NCBI GenBank assembly: GCA_902774365.1
Contig: CACYHX010000004.1
Coordinates: 29,066-93,065, forward strand
DNA length: 64,000 nucleotides
Direction: 5' to 3'
From: an uncultured Bacteroidia bacterium
Lineage (GTDB): Bacteria > Bacteroidota > Bacteroidia > Bacteroidales > F082
Both the position numbers and the translations under genes were made by a program. Shown here piece after piece: positions 22,716 to 32,075 of this stretch. How positions within the stretch are numbered: the stretch's first letter is position 1; every line of letters starts with the position of its first letter. The notes beneath the pieces are model-generated. The model ran no database searches. It saw nothing but the letters and a program-made list of their open reading frames with translations, and was not told where the DNA came from.

Positions 22716-24296
22716 TTATTTCTTCATGTGTTTCTTCAATTCCACGATGCAGGTGCGGTGCGGGATGATGACCGACACGCCATTGTAGTTGACCTCTTCC
22801 TCGATGATCTTCACGTTTTCCTCGTGGTTCTTGGGCAACGGGATGATGTCGCGGATGTGCTCAGGTTCGACGCCGAGGCCTTCACAGATGCGGCGGATCT
22901 TGTTGTGTGCCGACGAAGGTTGGCCACCCGTCATGGCGGTGATGTCGTTGTCGAGGATCATGACCACGACATTGGCCTTCTCGTTAACGCAGTCCATGAG
23001 ACCCGTCAGGCCGCTGTGGCCGAAAGTGCCGTCGCCGATGACAGCCACGCTCGGGAAGATACCCACTTCGCTGGCGCCTTTGGCCATGTTGATGGAGGCA
23101 CCCATGCACACGGTCGTGTTGATGGCACCCATGTTGAAGCCCAAGGTGTAGCAGCCGATGTCGCCGAACACCTTGCCAGCTTTATGCTTGGCCATGACTT
23201 CGTTCAAAGCGGTATAGCTGTCGACGTGCGGGCAGCCTTGGCAGAGCGCGGGAGGACGGTTGGTGACCACTTCCGGCACCTTAAACATCGTAGGCACGTC
23301 CATGCCGAGAGCCTTGGCGACCTTTTCGGCGTTCAGCTCACCATCGCGGCGGATGGTCTCGTCAAGGCGACCCATGACATTCTTGCCCTTGCCGAGGAAG
23401 CCCTTAATCAGCTCTTCCACGAAAGGCTGGCCGTCTTCGAGGACGAGGATCTCGTCGCACTCGTCGTACAGTTTGTTAATCATATCATAAGGCAGCGGAT
23501 ACTGCGTGATTTTCACGACAGGATACGGACATTTGCCATCGGGGAAGTTCTCCATGAGGTAGTTGTAGGCGATACCCGTGGTGATGATGCCGATGTTCTT
23601 CTTCGGGCCGTCGATGTATTTGTTGAAGCCCGAGTTGGACGAGGCCTCTTCAAAAGCGGGTTGCTTGTCGATGAGGTCGCGATAGAGACGCTTGGCGTTG
23701 GCAGGCAGCAGCACGAACGACTTGGCGTCGGCAGGCTCAGTGAGCTCATTCTGCGGACGGACGGGCTTGCGCACCACGCCGGCGCGACTGTGGGCCAGAC
23801 GGGTCGGGATTCGGTAGAGCACCGGCGTGCCGAGCTTCTCGCTCAGGTCGTAGCCGTAGTGCACCATGTCATAGGCTTCCTGTTGGTTGGAAGGCTCCAG
23901 CATGGGAATCATGGCCCAGTGACCATAGAAGCGGCTGTCTTGTTCGTCTTGCGACGAGAACATGCTCGGGTCATCGGCCACCACGACGAGGACGCCCTTG
24001 GTGCCGATGATAGCGGCATTCATGAAGGGGTCGCCACAGACGTTAAGACCCACGTGTTTCATGCAGGTCATGGCACGCTTGCCAGCGTAGGCCACACCAA
24101 TGGAGGCCTCAAGGGCCGTCTTCTCGTTGGCGCACCAGTTGGCGATCACGCCGAGTTCCTTGGCTTGTTTCGAGTTGATGACATACTCTGTGATTTGGGT
24201 TGAAGGCGTGCCCGGATAGCTGTTGATGGCCGAGCCGCCAGCGTCGATGAAGCCTTGTGCAATGGCCTCATCGCCTAAAAGCAATACTTTCTCCAT
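22716..24296 (-). CDS. iorA: Indolepyruvate ferredoxin oxidoreductase, alpha subunit
   Basis: The 526-residue protein has an N-terminal pyrimidine-binding domain (LLLGDEAIAQGFIDAGGSAINSYPGTPSTQ region) and a C-terminal TPP-binding domain with GDIGCYTLG and the GDGTFGHSG...DNDITAMTGGQ motif. Archaeal IorA usually ends in a two-cluster ferredoxin domain. Here the protein ends at PHRTCIVELKKHMKK with no CxxCxxC motif, so electrons must leave by another route. It is first in the iorAB operon. A promoter with a 22-bp perfect palindrome at the start of the transcript lies just upstream. Confidence 0.9.
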   Translation of the reverse strand: MEKVLLLGDEAIAQGFIDAGGSAINSYPGTPSTQITEYVINSKQAKELGVIANWCANEKTALEASIGVAYAGKRAMTCMKHVGLNVCGDPFMNAAIIGTKGVLVVVADDPSMFSSQDEQDSRFYGHWAMIPMLEPSNQQEAYDMVHYGYDLSEKLGTPVLYRIPTRLAHSRAGVVRKPVRPQNELTEPADAKSFVLLPANAKRLYRDLIDKQPAFEEASSNSGFNKYIDGPKKNIGIITTGIAYNYLMENFPDGKCPYPVVKITQYPLPYDMINKLYDECDEILVLEDGQPFVEELIKGFLGKGKNVMGRLDETIRRDGELNAEKVAKALGMDVPTMFKVPEVVTNRPPALCQGCPHVDSYTALNEVMAKHKAGKVFGDIGCYTLGFNMGAINTTVCMGASINMAKGASEVGIFPSVAVIGDGTFGHSGLTGLMDCVNEKANVVVMILDNDITAMTGGQPSSAHNKIRRICEGLGVEPEHIRDIIPLPKNHEENVKIIEEEVNYNGVSVIIPHRTCIVELKKHMKK

Positions 24297-24336
24297 ATCG
24301 TATAATTCAATATTTAAAATTCAAAATTTAAGACTG

Positions 24337-24358
24337 GACTATGGCTTAAGCCATAGTC
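24337..24358. promoter_or_regulatory. Perfect 22-bp palindrome in the iorAB leader (candidate operator)
   Basis: GACTATGGCTT followed directly by its exact complement AAGCCATAGTC. It begins within a few bases of the predicted transcription start of iorA, so it could be a repressor operator or a 5' stabilising hairpin. Confidence 0.6.
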
Positions 24359-24367
24359 AGATTGGCA

Positions 24368-24397
24368 CAAAGATACGGAATAAAACGATACAAACAA
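24368..24397 (-). promoter_or_regulatory. Promoter of iorAB
   Basis: On the minus strand TTG (24395-24397) and TATCTTTG (24368-24375) with 19 bp between, a good consensus match. It predicts a leader of about 65 nt. Confidence 0.65.
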
Positions 24398-24412
24398 GAA
24401 AAAACTTTATCA

Positions 24413-25012
24413 TCATTGCGGATTTAGTCCGCAAAGCCTGTGCATTTCCATGATTTGCTCCAAAAGTGCGTCGTCTTCATCGTCGTTCTCATGCCAGATG
24501 ACATAATCGGCGAGAAGGCGCTTCCCTTCTTCGGGCCATTGCTTGGCCATTCTTGCCCTGACAGCATCCTCGTCGCAATGCTCACGTTCCATGACACGGC
24601 GCAAGCGCGTGGCTTCCGATGCCGACACCATCACGACGGCGTCAAATCGTTTTTCCAACCGCTTCTCAAACACCAGTGCCGACTCAAACAAGACGTAAGG
24701 TGCATCCTGTTTTGTTATCCATTGCTCAAAATCGATGAACAAGGCGGGATAAAGGATGCCTTCTAGGTCATGCTGGGCAGTACCATCATGAAAAATCAAG
24801 TTGGCAATGTATTTCCTGTCAATTTCATTATCAGAAATGTAGAAGCCATCACCAAAACGTTGCATCAATTGCTGTCGTACTTCGGGGAGAAAATACATCC
24901 GTTTGGCGGCCTCGTCGCTGTTGTATACAGGGATGTTCAGGTGTTGCTTGAACAACTCGCAGACCCATGACTTACCGCTGCCGATATTGCCGGTAATGGC
25001 GACTTTTTTCAT
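24413..25012 (-). CDS. coaE: Dephospho-CoA kinase
   Basis: The 199-residue P-loop kinase (GNIGSGKS near residues 8-15) phosphorylates dephospho-CoA at the ribose 3' position, the last step of CoA synthesis. Typical CoaE length, with DFEQW and FESALVFEKRLEKRFD regions. It overlaps the YbbR gene by four bases at the end of a five-gene minus-strand operon. coaD, the preceding enzyme of the pathway, is elsewhere in the window (53124). Confidence 0.9.
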   Translation of the reverse strand: MKKVAITGNIGSGKSWVCELFKQHLNIPVYNSDEAAKRMYFLPEVRQQLMQRFGDGFYISDNEIDRKYIANLIFHDGTAQHDLEGILYPALFIDFEQWITKQDAPYVLFESALVFEKRLEKRFDAVVMVSASEATRLRRVMEREHCDEDAVRARMAKQWPEEGKRLLADYVIWHENDDEDDALLEQIMEMHRLCGLNPQ

Positions 25013-25974
25013 TGCACAATGAGATATTCCACCTTATCGGGTTGGCTGCTCAATACCTGCACCGTCTTAGGCCACGACACCAGTTGCACATCCAACAGTG
25101 GCTGCAAGGCTTCCAATTGCCGCTTGTCAACGGTGGCTGAGAAATCATCAGCGACGACAGAAGCATAGTCTTTCATTGCAACGAGGCATTTAACCGAAAG
25201 CGTCTCGGGGAAGAACCTCAACTTGGGGTTGTCGGCCACACGGATAGGCACTTCAATATCCTTCTCAGTGTATTTCTCCACCTCCACCGTTACCTTCACT
25301 TCCTTGGTATTGCACCGTATTTTGCCATCCAACATATCGAGGGCAACCGACTCGCTGAAGCTTTCGCTTACATTGGTCTTTGAAATGCTCTCCGTCCGCA
25401 CCGCCCTCACCGTGTCGATGACCTCTTCAGGGCCGTATATGGTCACCGTAGCCGGGTCAATGGTAGGGATGCCGTAGAGGTCAAACTGGCGTTGCATCTT
25501 GAGGTCGGAACGGAAAGCGACAGGCACCACCTTTGACTTCAGCGGATCCATGGTAAAATAAATTACGCCATCGTTCATGGTGATGTCGGCGGCATTGACA
25601 TCCAACCTTTCTGCTACTTTTTCAGCCACATACTGGCTGCTGATCGAATAGTTGTTGCCGCTTTCCCGGTGGTAAGGCACCTCGTTCAAAGAGACGGAGA
25701 CAAAGCGATTAGGCTCGCGTATCATCTTATAACGCAAGGTATGGAAGCCGTCGGTATTGAGCGACAGGTTCACAGACTGCTCGTCCGACGACACCCACTG
25801 GTCGGTGGGCACATCGACAAACCGCAGGCAAAACGATGTCTGCGTGCTATAGTCTTCCGACAACTTGACCAAGAACCACGCCGCCGTGGAGATGATCAAG
25901 AAAATGAAAAAAGTAAAGAAGGAGCGCTGGTTCTTGCGCTCCGACTTCTGCTTGATGTTATCCAGGTTATCCAT
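25009..25974 (-). CDS. YbbR-like domain membrane protein
   Basis: The 321-residue protein has one N-terminal membrane segment (about 19-38) and an extracytoplasmic region with YbbR-type beta repeats (for example VPVAFRSDLKMQRQFDLYGIPTIDPATVTI is represented by IDPATVTIYGPEEVIDTV near 175-192). In Firmicutes the YbbR protein CdaR regulates the diadenylate cyclase CdaA; in Bacteroidota the gene is usually linked to yajC and coaE as here. Function in this organism is unknown. Confidence 0.82.
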   Translation of the reverse strand: MDNLDNIKQKSERKNQRSFFTFFIFLIISTAAWFLVKLSEDYSTQTSFCLRFVDVPTDQWVSSDEQSVNLSLNTDGFHTLRYKMIREPNRFVSVSLNEVPYHRESGNNYSISSQYVAEKVAERLDVNAADITMNDGVIYFTMDPLKSKVVPVAFRSDLKMQRQFDLYGIPTIDPATVTIYGPEEVIDTVRAVRTESISKTNVSESFSESVALDMLDGKIRCNTKEVKVTVEVEKYTEKDIEVPIRVADNPKLRFFPETLSVKCLVAMKDYASVVADDFSATVDKRQLEALQPLLDVQLVSWPKTVQVLSSQPDKVEYLIVQ

Positions 25975-25976
25975 TA

Positions 25977-26324
25977 TTAAGCCTGTCCAACGCGGGTACC
26001 GTCCTTGACAAGGGCGGTCTTCTCCACCTCGACTTCCATGCCAGGAGCCAACGAAATCATGACGGTGGTTTCTTTCACCTCGGTAATTTTACCGTGGAAG
26101 CCACCGATAGTGACCACCTTGTCGCCCTTTTGCAGGCTATCGCGGAACTTCTGTTCTTCCTTGGCTCTCTTCGACTGCGGACGGATGAAGAACAGCCAGA
26201 ACACGACGATGATGAGAAGAAGCGGGAGCATGGAGAGCCAACCGCCACCGCCGCCACCTTCTGCGCCAGCAGTGCCTTGGGCAGCATTTCCGCCATACAA
26301 CAAGACTAATAATAAGTTGTTCAT
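25977..26324 (-). CDS. yajC: Preprotein translocase accessory subunit YajC
   Basis: The 115-residue protein has a Gly-rich N-terminus, a single hydrophobic segment (MLPLLLIIVVFWLFFIRPQ near 32-50) and the conserved RPQxKRxKE and GDKVVTIGGFHGKI segments. YajC associates with SecDF in the inner membrane. It is two bases upstream of the YbbR gene and in the same operon. Confidence 0.92.
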   Translation of the reverse strand: MNNLLLVLLYGGNAAQGTAGAEGGGGGGWLSMLPLLLIIVVFWLFFIRPQSKRAKEEQKFRDSLQKGDKVVTIGGFHGKITEVKETTVMISLAPGMEVEVEKTALVKDGTRVGQA

Positions 26325-26371
26325 TGTGAGTAATTTAAGGATTTAACAATTTAAGATTTAAAGATTTAAAA

Positions 26372-26842
26372 TCAATACTGGTCGGGAGTTTGCACTGTGC
26401 CTTTGATGCGCAAGATGGTTTTGGCAGGGTTAGTGTTCGACATCACCGTCAAGCTGCGGCTTTGGAAGCCATGGTGGCCTTTGCTGTCGTAAGTCACCTT
26501 GATGTCTCCTTTTTTGCCGGGAGCGATAGGCTCGTGGGGATAGTCGCCCACCGTACAGCCACAACTTGAACCCACCTCAGTGATAATCAGCGGCATGTTA
26601 CCCGTGTTGGTGAAATGGAAGGAATAGGACACCACCTCGCCTTGCAACAAAGAGCCGAAGTCATGTTCTTCCTTGTCGAACTTGATAGCGGCTTGCTTAT
26701 TCGAGGTCTCGGAGGCCGACTTGGGACTCGTCACCAAATCAGTGGAGAGCTTACCGTCGTCCTTATTGTCGCACCCCGACATAGCCATCGTAACCACGAC
26801 AGCCAATGCCATTAAATATCTGATATTCATAATATTTTTCAT
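26372..26842 (-). CDS. DUF1573 lipoprotein
   Basis: The 156-residue protein has a lipoprotein signal (lipobox MSGC, Cys24) and a DUF1573 immunoglobulin-like domain (IKFDKEEHDFGSLLQGEVVSYSF onward, key features HDFG and SSCGCT). Such proteins are frequent, small, exported beta-sandwich proteins in Bacteroidota with unknown function. It overlaps the preceding T9SS gene by four bases (ATGA), so they are coupled. Confidence 0.85.
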   Translation of the reverse strand: MKNIMNIRYLMALAVVVTMAMSGCDNKDDGKLSTDLVTSPKSASETSNKQAAIKFDKEEHDFGSLLQGEVVSYSFHFTNTGNMPLIITEVGSSCGCTVGDYPHEPIAPGKKGDIKVTYDSKGHHGFQSRSLTVMSNTNPAKTILRIKGTVQTPDQY

Positions 26843-28101
26843 TCTCCTCTTCTTGCTGTAACAATCATCACCGAGCCTTGGTAGGTGGCATCATTCTTCA
26901 AGCCATGGCATTTCAGCACATAGAAATAGGTGCCGTCCGACAATCCGCCGCCGTCCCAGTTGTTTCGGTAGTCCTTGGAATGATAGACCACACGTCCCCA
27001 GCGGTTGAAAATCGTCAGTTCGGAAGACTCATAATAACGGCTTAGTGGCTCATAGTCTTCATATTCAAGATGCGTGTCGCGATAGCCTTTCAAGCCATTG
27101 TTGTTGCCGCCATCCGGCGTGTCGCTGCTGCTGTCAAGAGTGATGATGAAATAGTCGTTGGTGCCGTCGCCGTTGGGCGTAAACACATTCGGGATCTTCA
27201 GCTTCACAGGCTCCACCCTGATAGCCTTCATGTAAGAGGTGTCGCAGCCTTGCGGGTTGTAGACCTTCAGCTCGGTGTTGTAGTCGCCGACATCCACATA
27301 GGTAAAGCGTGGTTCATCCTCCGTTGACGTGATGTTATACTGTTGGTTTAAAATCCAATAGAAATTACTGATTGGCAGTGTATCAGCCGAATTGTTTACG
27401 AATGAATAGGTCTCATGTGGGTTTTGCAGGTAGACTGTGTCGCCCGGGTCGGTAAAAATCTCCACAACGGGATTAGGATAGGCTTTCAGGGTCACGCTGT
27501 CAAGTTGGGTGCAGCCCCTTCCGTCGGTGACCTTGATATAATAATACTTATAAGCTTCCAAGCCTATGGCCCATGTCGGGTCGCCTGGGGCGATGTGCAA
27601 GGGGCTGACCTGCCATTGGTAATCGAAAGGCGGGTTGTAAACGACTCCAAGGCTGTCGACAACGGCCACCACTTGGGCGGTTCTGCCATTCTCCTCTTCC
27701 CTATTGCTGCATGTCTTCTTCAATTGGCGGTATTTCACCTTAAACACCGGCTTCACCCCAATGGTGATGGTAGGGGTACAAACGAGAGACGAATCCTGGT
27801 CAAGAATCTGCACAGAGTATTCAATATTATATACGCTCGGTGAGCTCGCTGTCTCAGCAGGTCGAGAGGCATTCGTCCGCAACGTGTTTCGGGTTTGACC
27901 CGCCAAAATGCCATTGTTCCTATACCATTGATAAATGTATTGGTAGTTGTTGGGGACGGAAAGCACAATTTCCGTTCCGTTGCAAACGGGCAATTCGGTA
28001 TTACAAGTAATCTCGCATGGGTCTTGCGCTAAGGCGAAAAACGAACTGGTCAAAGCCCAAAGAAGCAGCAAAGCCTTGAATATGTTGGTATTGTTTCTCA
28101 T
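26839..28101 (-). CDS. Secreted protein with gliding-motility-type (type B) T9SS C-terminal domain
   Basis: The 420-residue product starts MRNNTNIFK; a start 13 codons upstream is less likely because it would bury the signal peptide, which ends near ALAQ. The middle has Ig/PKD-like repeats. The last 100 residues carry the gliding-motility-associated C-terminal domain: IPNVFTPNGDGTNDYF, LTIFNRWGRVVY and NWDGGGLSDGTYFYVLK. This type B sorting domain directs surface secretion by T9SS. It is the first gene of the operon with DUF1573, yajC, ybbR and coaE. Confidence 0.85.
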   Translation of the reverse strand: MRNNTNIFKALLLLWALTSSFFALAQDPCEITCNTELPVCNGTEIVLSVPNNYQYIYQWYRNNGILAGQTRNTLRTNASRPAETASSPSVYNIEYSVQILDQDSSLVCTPTITIGVKPVFKVKYRQLKKTCSNREEENGRTAQVVAVVDSLGVVYNPPFDYQWQVSPLHIAPGDPTWAIGLEAYKYYYIKVTDGRGCTQLDSVTLKAYPNPVVEIFTDPGDTVYLQNPHETYSFVNNSADTLPISNFYWILNQQYNITSTEDEPRFTYVDVGDYNTELKVYNPQGCDTSYMKAIRVEPVKLKIPNVFTPNGDGTNDYFIITLDSSSDTPDGGNNNGLKGYRDTHLEYEDYEPLSRYYESSELTIFNRWGRVVYHSKDYRNNWDGGGLSDGTYFYVLKCHGLKNDATYQGSVMIVTARRGE

Positions 28102-28173
28102 TCCACTTGAAATAGGTTGCAAAAATAAGAAAAATCTCAAGATGAACGCAACAAGTCGTCGATTATTGTTTCA

Positions 28174-29949
28174 TCACCGACTCGACACCTTCACCAATTT
28201 GACCACATGGCCCATGGTTACAGGACGGCCAAAATGGACAACATAGACACCGTCAGGCCAGTCGCTTGCATCAAACTCCTTAGACTCAACAAAGCGAGTG
28301 ACAGGGAGCATCAAGTTACCAAGCATATCGTACACGACCACATCGGTGAAGCCGTCACTATCAGATTGTATCGTAAACTTTCCCGTGGTAGGATTCGGCG
28401 TTACGCTTGCCTCAAGCACCGGCTCTTCTGGAGCGACGGAGTCGTTGGGATTGGTTGACACGGCAGTCCAAGCAGCCTCCCATCCTCCGGCAGTGACGCC
28501 ACAGTCGGAGCGGAACTCAATGCACATCACGTTGCTTGACGACTCCACCAGGCCAGGGCTTTGCGTGTTCCAGCGGCCGATTTTCTCGGCATAGACATTG
28601 TCGCCGTCGTAAATCCACAGGAAGTCGTAGTCGGTTTCCAAACTGAAACTATTGAAATTCAATTGGATGGTCGACTCTTCGGGACCACGGATGACCCATA
28701 TCTTACGTTCGTCGTTGCCATAGTTCACATGGTCGAGGCGACCTTCCGAGCCTTCCAAGATGGTGACAGGAGTGCCTTCGTTAATAAGTTTGTAGTAATA
28801 GTTCCAGTCCCAATATGGTCCAGGGTCGGTATGCGTCTGGTCAGGATAATGCTGATGCCCGCGTATCTTGGTGCAGGCATCCTCGCCGCCGAGGTCGTGG
28901 ACGCCATAGTTGAGGCAGGTACCGTCGTCCAGAACGTCGCGATAGAAGGTGCGATGACCGCTGATGACATCATAACGGCTACAGATGCTGCGCACCAAGT
29001 CGGCGGAGGATTGATACATTGCCTCGGTGAAGAAACTCGCGATGTCGCCGTAGGCCTCGTGCTCGATGCCGATGGTGTAGCCATTGGCCGTACGGGCGTG
29101 CCAAGCCTTGTCGGCCTCGCGCACCATCTGCGTCACCTGCCCGTCGGCGGAGCGGATGATATAATGCGCTGAAACGCTGGCCTCGCAGTTTTTGAACCAG
29201 CTGATGCATCCCGCATAAGAGCCTTCGGTGTAATGGATGACAACGGCTTTCACGTCGTTGGTGCGCGGTTCCCAGTTGCATTCCGGAGCCGGGTCCCAGA
29301 TGGCTGGGGGATAGTCGGGGCTGCGTGTGATGCCAAGTTCAGGAGCTGTCAGCAGGTCGTAATGTTCGGCAAACACGGCCTTCAAGTCGATGTCGTGTTT
29401 CGGAAAGCCAAAAGCCTCAGCCTGTTTCGCATCATTCAAGAAGAGGCACACCGAATAAAGCATGCTTTGCATAGGATAGATGTCCTTCTCCTCCCCTATT
29501 GGCAGCTCCGAAAGCTGTTGGATGACAGATAGATAGCCTTTGATATCGATGGCTTTGTTCTCTTTGGCCAAACACGAAAAAGCCTTCGCATAAGCCATGA
29601 CATTTGCCGTTGGGTTTTGCAGGATCTCCGTTTCCGAGATGCCCGATAATTTAGAAACCAAATGCAAATTCTCACGGAAATAGCCCTTGCCGTCTTTCAC
29701 CAAGCCCATCAAGCCATAGGCCCGAGGCATGGCATCGGGGCTGTCGTGATGATAGTTGTCATCGGTGAGGTGATGGCATTGCGTGTTGGTGAACGATATG
29801 GCTTCAAGCATGCCTTGCGGAATGTCGGGGCAAGCCTGATAGGCTGATTGGAAAGCAAATTTACAATCTTGTTTATCAGCATTTTGTCCCATACCAAAAA
29901 CCGAAAATAGCAAAGATACAGTTAAGAATAATGATAGACGTTTCATCAT
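28174..29949 (-). CDS. N-acetylmuramoyl-L-alanine amidase with CUB-like and T9SS domains
   Basis: The 591-residue product starts MMKRLSLF (MKRLSLF one codon later is equally possible). After the signal peptide comes a lysozyme-like N-terminal segment (about 20-210). An amidase_2 domain follows, with VVIHYTEGSYAGC, the HYII and WHAR zinc/catalytic histidines and VISGHRTFYRD. Next is a CUB-like beta domain with EGRLDHVNYGNDERKIW and ECGV-type CIEFRSDCGVTAGGWEA. A C-terminal T9SS sorting domain (SVTPNPTTGKF, DWPDGVYVVHF) ends the protein. It probably cleaves the amide bond between muramic acid and the stem peptide outside the cell, in peptidoglycan turnover or attack on other bacteria. Confidence 0.85.
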   Translation of the reverse strand: MMKRLSLFLTVSLLFSVFGMGQNADKQDCKFAFQSAYQACPDIPQGMLEAISFTNTQCHHLTDDNYHHDSPDAMPRAYGLMGLVKDGKGYFRENLHLVSKLSGISETEILQNPTANVMAYAKAFSCLAKENKAIDIKGYLSVIQQLSELPIGEEKDIYPMQSMLYSVCLFLNDAKQAEAFGFPKHDIDLKAVFAEHYDLLTAPELGITRSPDYPPAIWDPAPECNWEPRTNDVKAVVIHYTEGSYAGCISWFKNCEASVSAHYIIRSADGQVTQMVREADKAWHARTANGYTIGIEHEAYGDIASFFTEAMYQSSADLVRSICSRYDVISGHRTFYRDVLDDGTCLNYGVHDLGGEDACTKIRGHQHYPDQTHTDPGPYWDWNYYYKLINEGTPVTILEGSEGRLDHVNYGNDERKIWVIRGPEESTIQLNFNSFSLETDYDFLWIYDGDNVYAEKIGRWNTQSPGLVESSSNVMCIEFRSDCGVTAGGWEAAWTAVSTNPNDSVAPEEPVLEASVTPNPTTGKFTIQSDSDGFTDVVVYDMLGNLMLPVTRFVESKEFDASDWPDGVYVVHFGRPVTMGHVVKLVKVSSR

Positions 29950-30009
29950 AAAGTATTTGAGGCCAAAAATACACAATTTTTCTTTTCGCAGGGAATGAGT
30001 TTTTTTTTG

Positions 30010-30017
30010 TACCTTTG
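30010..30017 (+). promoter_or_regulatory. Putative -7 element of hutU
   Basis: TACCTTTG, 35 bp before the hutU ATG, following a T-rich tract. No exact TTTG at ideal distance. Confidence 0.45.
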
Positions 30018-30052
30018 CAACTTCAAGAAATTTCATAAAAAAACACCATAAA

Positions 30053-32053
30053 ATGAACGCATTGAACGATTTCCAGAAAGAGATTCTCGCTGGCATCCCC
30101 GATGAACTGCCGGAAGTGAAACCTTATGACCCGAATATCAACCACGCGCCCAAGCGTAAGGACATCCTGACGAAGGCTGAGAAGAAGTTGGCCATCCGCA
30201 ACGCCTTGCGTTACTTCCCCGCCAAGTTCCACGCCACCTTGGCCCCCGAATTTGCCGAGGAGCTGGAGAAATACGGCCGCATCTACATGTACCGTTTCCG
30301 TCCGTCCTACAAGATGTACGCCCGCCCGATTGAGGAATATCCTGCCAAATGCAAGCAGGCCGCGGCCATCATGCTGATGATCCAAAACAACCTCGACCCT
30401 GCCGTGGCACAGCATCCCCACGAGCTCATCATCTACGGCGGCAACGGTGCCATCTTCCAAAACTGGGCACAATACCGCCTCGTAATGCAATACCTTGCCA
30501 ACATGGACGAAGACCAGACCCTGGCTATGTACAGCGGTCACCCGATGGGTCTCTTCCCCTCGCATAAGGACGCCCCGCGTGTGGTGGTCACCAACGGCAT
30601 GATGATCCCGAACTACAGCAAACCCGACGACTGGGAGCGTTACAACGCCCTCGGCGTGACGCAATACGGCCAGATGACCGCCGGTTCCTATATGTATATC
30701 GGCCCTCAAGGCATCGTCCACGGCACCACCATCACCGTTTTGAACGCTGCCCGCAAGCACGGCGGCAGCACCGCTGGTAAGTTGTTCGTCACCGCTGGCC
30801 TCGGTGGCATGAGCGGTGCCCAGCCTAAGGCTGGTAACATCGCCGGTGTGGTGAGCATCACCGCCGAAATCAACCCTGCCGCTACGCAGAAGCGTTATCA
30901 GCAAGGTTGGGTCGATGAGGTATATGACAACATCGAGGAGCTGTTCAAGCACGTCAATGCGAGCCTCGCCAAGAAGGAAGCCCGCAGCTATGCCTACCAA
31001 GGCAATGTAGTGGACCTCTGGGAATATGCCGCCGAGCACGACATCCACGTCGACCTCGGCTCCGACCAGACCTCACTCCACAACCCTTGGGCAGGTGGTT
31101 ACTATCCTGTCGGACAGTCGTTTGAGGAGTCGAAAGCCATGATGGCCGAGAACCCCGAACTCTTCAAAGAGAAGGTGCAGGCTTCGTTGCGCCGCCATGT
31201 GGCAGCCATCAACAAGCTGACTGCCAAGGGCATGTACTTCTTCGACTACGGCAACGCCTTCCTGCTGCAGAGCAGCCGCGCTGGCGCCGACATCATGAAA
31301 GAAGACGGCACCTTCCGTTATCCCAGCTATGTGCAGGACATCATGGGTCCCATGTGCTTTGACTACGGCTTCGGCCCCTTCCGTTGGGTCTGTGCCTCTG
31401 GCAAGCCTGAAGACTTGGCCGTCACCGACGACATCGCCTGCGAAGTGCTGGAGAACATCGCCCGCACCGCTCCTGCTGAGATCCAGCAGCAGATGCGCGA
31501 CAACATCCAGTGGATCCGTGGCGCTCAGGAGAACCACCTCGTGGTAGGCTCACAAGCCCGTATCCTCTATGCCGACTGCGAAGGCCGCACCAAAATCGCT
31601 GCCGAGTTCAACAAGGCCATCGCTGACGGCCGTCTGAGCGGTCCCGTCGTCCTTGGCCGCGACCACCACGACGTGAGCGGCACCGACAGCCCGTTCCGTG
31701 AGACTTCCAACATCTACGACGGTTCAAGCTTCACTGCCGACATGGCTGTGCAGAACGTCATCGGAGATGGTTTCCGTGGTGCCACCTGGGTGAGCATCCA
31801 CAACGGCGGCGGCGTAGGCTGGGGCGAAGTCATCAACGGTGGCTTCGGCATGGTCTTAGACGGCTCCGCCGATGCTGACCGTCGCCTCCACTGCATGTTG
31901 CATTGGGACGTCAACAACGGCATCGCCCGCCGCAACTGGGCCCGTAACGAAGGCGCCACCTTCGCCATCAAACGCGCCATGGAGGCTGAGCCGAAACTGA
32001 AGGTCACCTTGCCGAATTTGGTGGAAGACAAGATTTTGGAGAATCTTTTCTAA
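30053..32053 (+). CDS. hutU: Urocanate hydratase
   Basis: The 666-residue enzyme converts urocanate to 4-imidazolone-5-propanoate in histidine degradation, using NAD+ as an electrophile. Urocanase signatures are clear: YGGNGAIFQNWAQY, the NAD-binding FVTAGLGGMSGAQPKA, and SLHNPWAGGYYPVG. Length fits the long urocanase type of Bacteroidota, about 100 residues longer than the Pseudomonas enzyme. No hutH, hutI or ftcD lies adjacent in the window, so the pathway is split. The ion channel gene follows after 22 bp. Confidence 0.93.
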   Translation: MNALNDFQKEILAGIPDELPEVKPYDPNINHAPKRKDILTKAEKKLAIRNALRYFPAKFHATLAPEFAEELEKYGRIYMYRFRPSYKMYARPIEEYPAKCKQAAAIMLMIQNNLDPAVAQHPHELIIYGGNGAIFQNWAQYRLVMQYLANMDEDQTLAMYSGHPMGLFPSHKDAPRVVVTNGMMIPNYSKPDDWERYNALGVTQYGQMTAGSYMYIGPQGIVHGTTITVLNAARKHGGSTAGKLFVTAGLGGMSGAQPKAGNIAGVVSITAEINPAATQKRYQQGWVDEVYDNIEELFKHVNASLAKKEARSYAYQGNVVDLWEYAAEHDIHVDLGSDQTSLHNPWAGGYYPVGQSFEESKAMMAENPELFKEKVQASLRRHVAAINKLTAKGMYFFDYGNAFLLQSSRAGADIMKEDGTFRYPSYVQDIMGPMCFDYGFGPFRWVCASGKPEDLAVTDDIACEVLENIARTAPAEIQQQMRDNIQWIRGAQENHLVVGSQARILYADCEGRTKIAAEFNKAIADGRLSGPVVLGRDHHDVSGTDSPFRETSNIYDGSSFTADMAVQNVIGDGFRGATWVSIHNGGGVGWGEVINGGFGMVLDGSADADRRLHCMLHWDVNNGIARRNWARNEGATFAIKRAMEAEPKLKVTLPNLVEDKILENLF

Positions 32054-32075
32054 TTGAATTGGACTGCATACAGGC

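Noticed and set aside
22728-24203. 491-codon frame opposite iorA
   Set aside because: Antisense shadow of a well-identified gene; low-complexity His/Val/Asp-rich composition.
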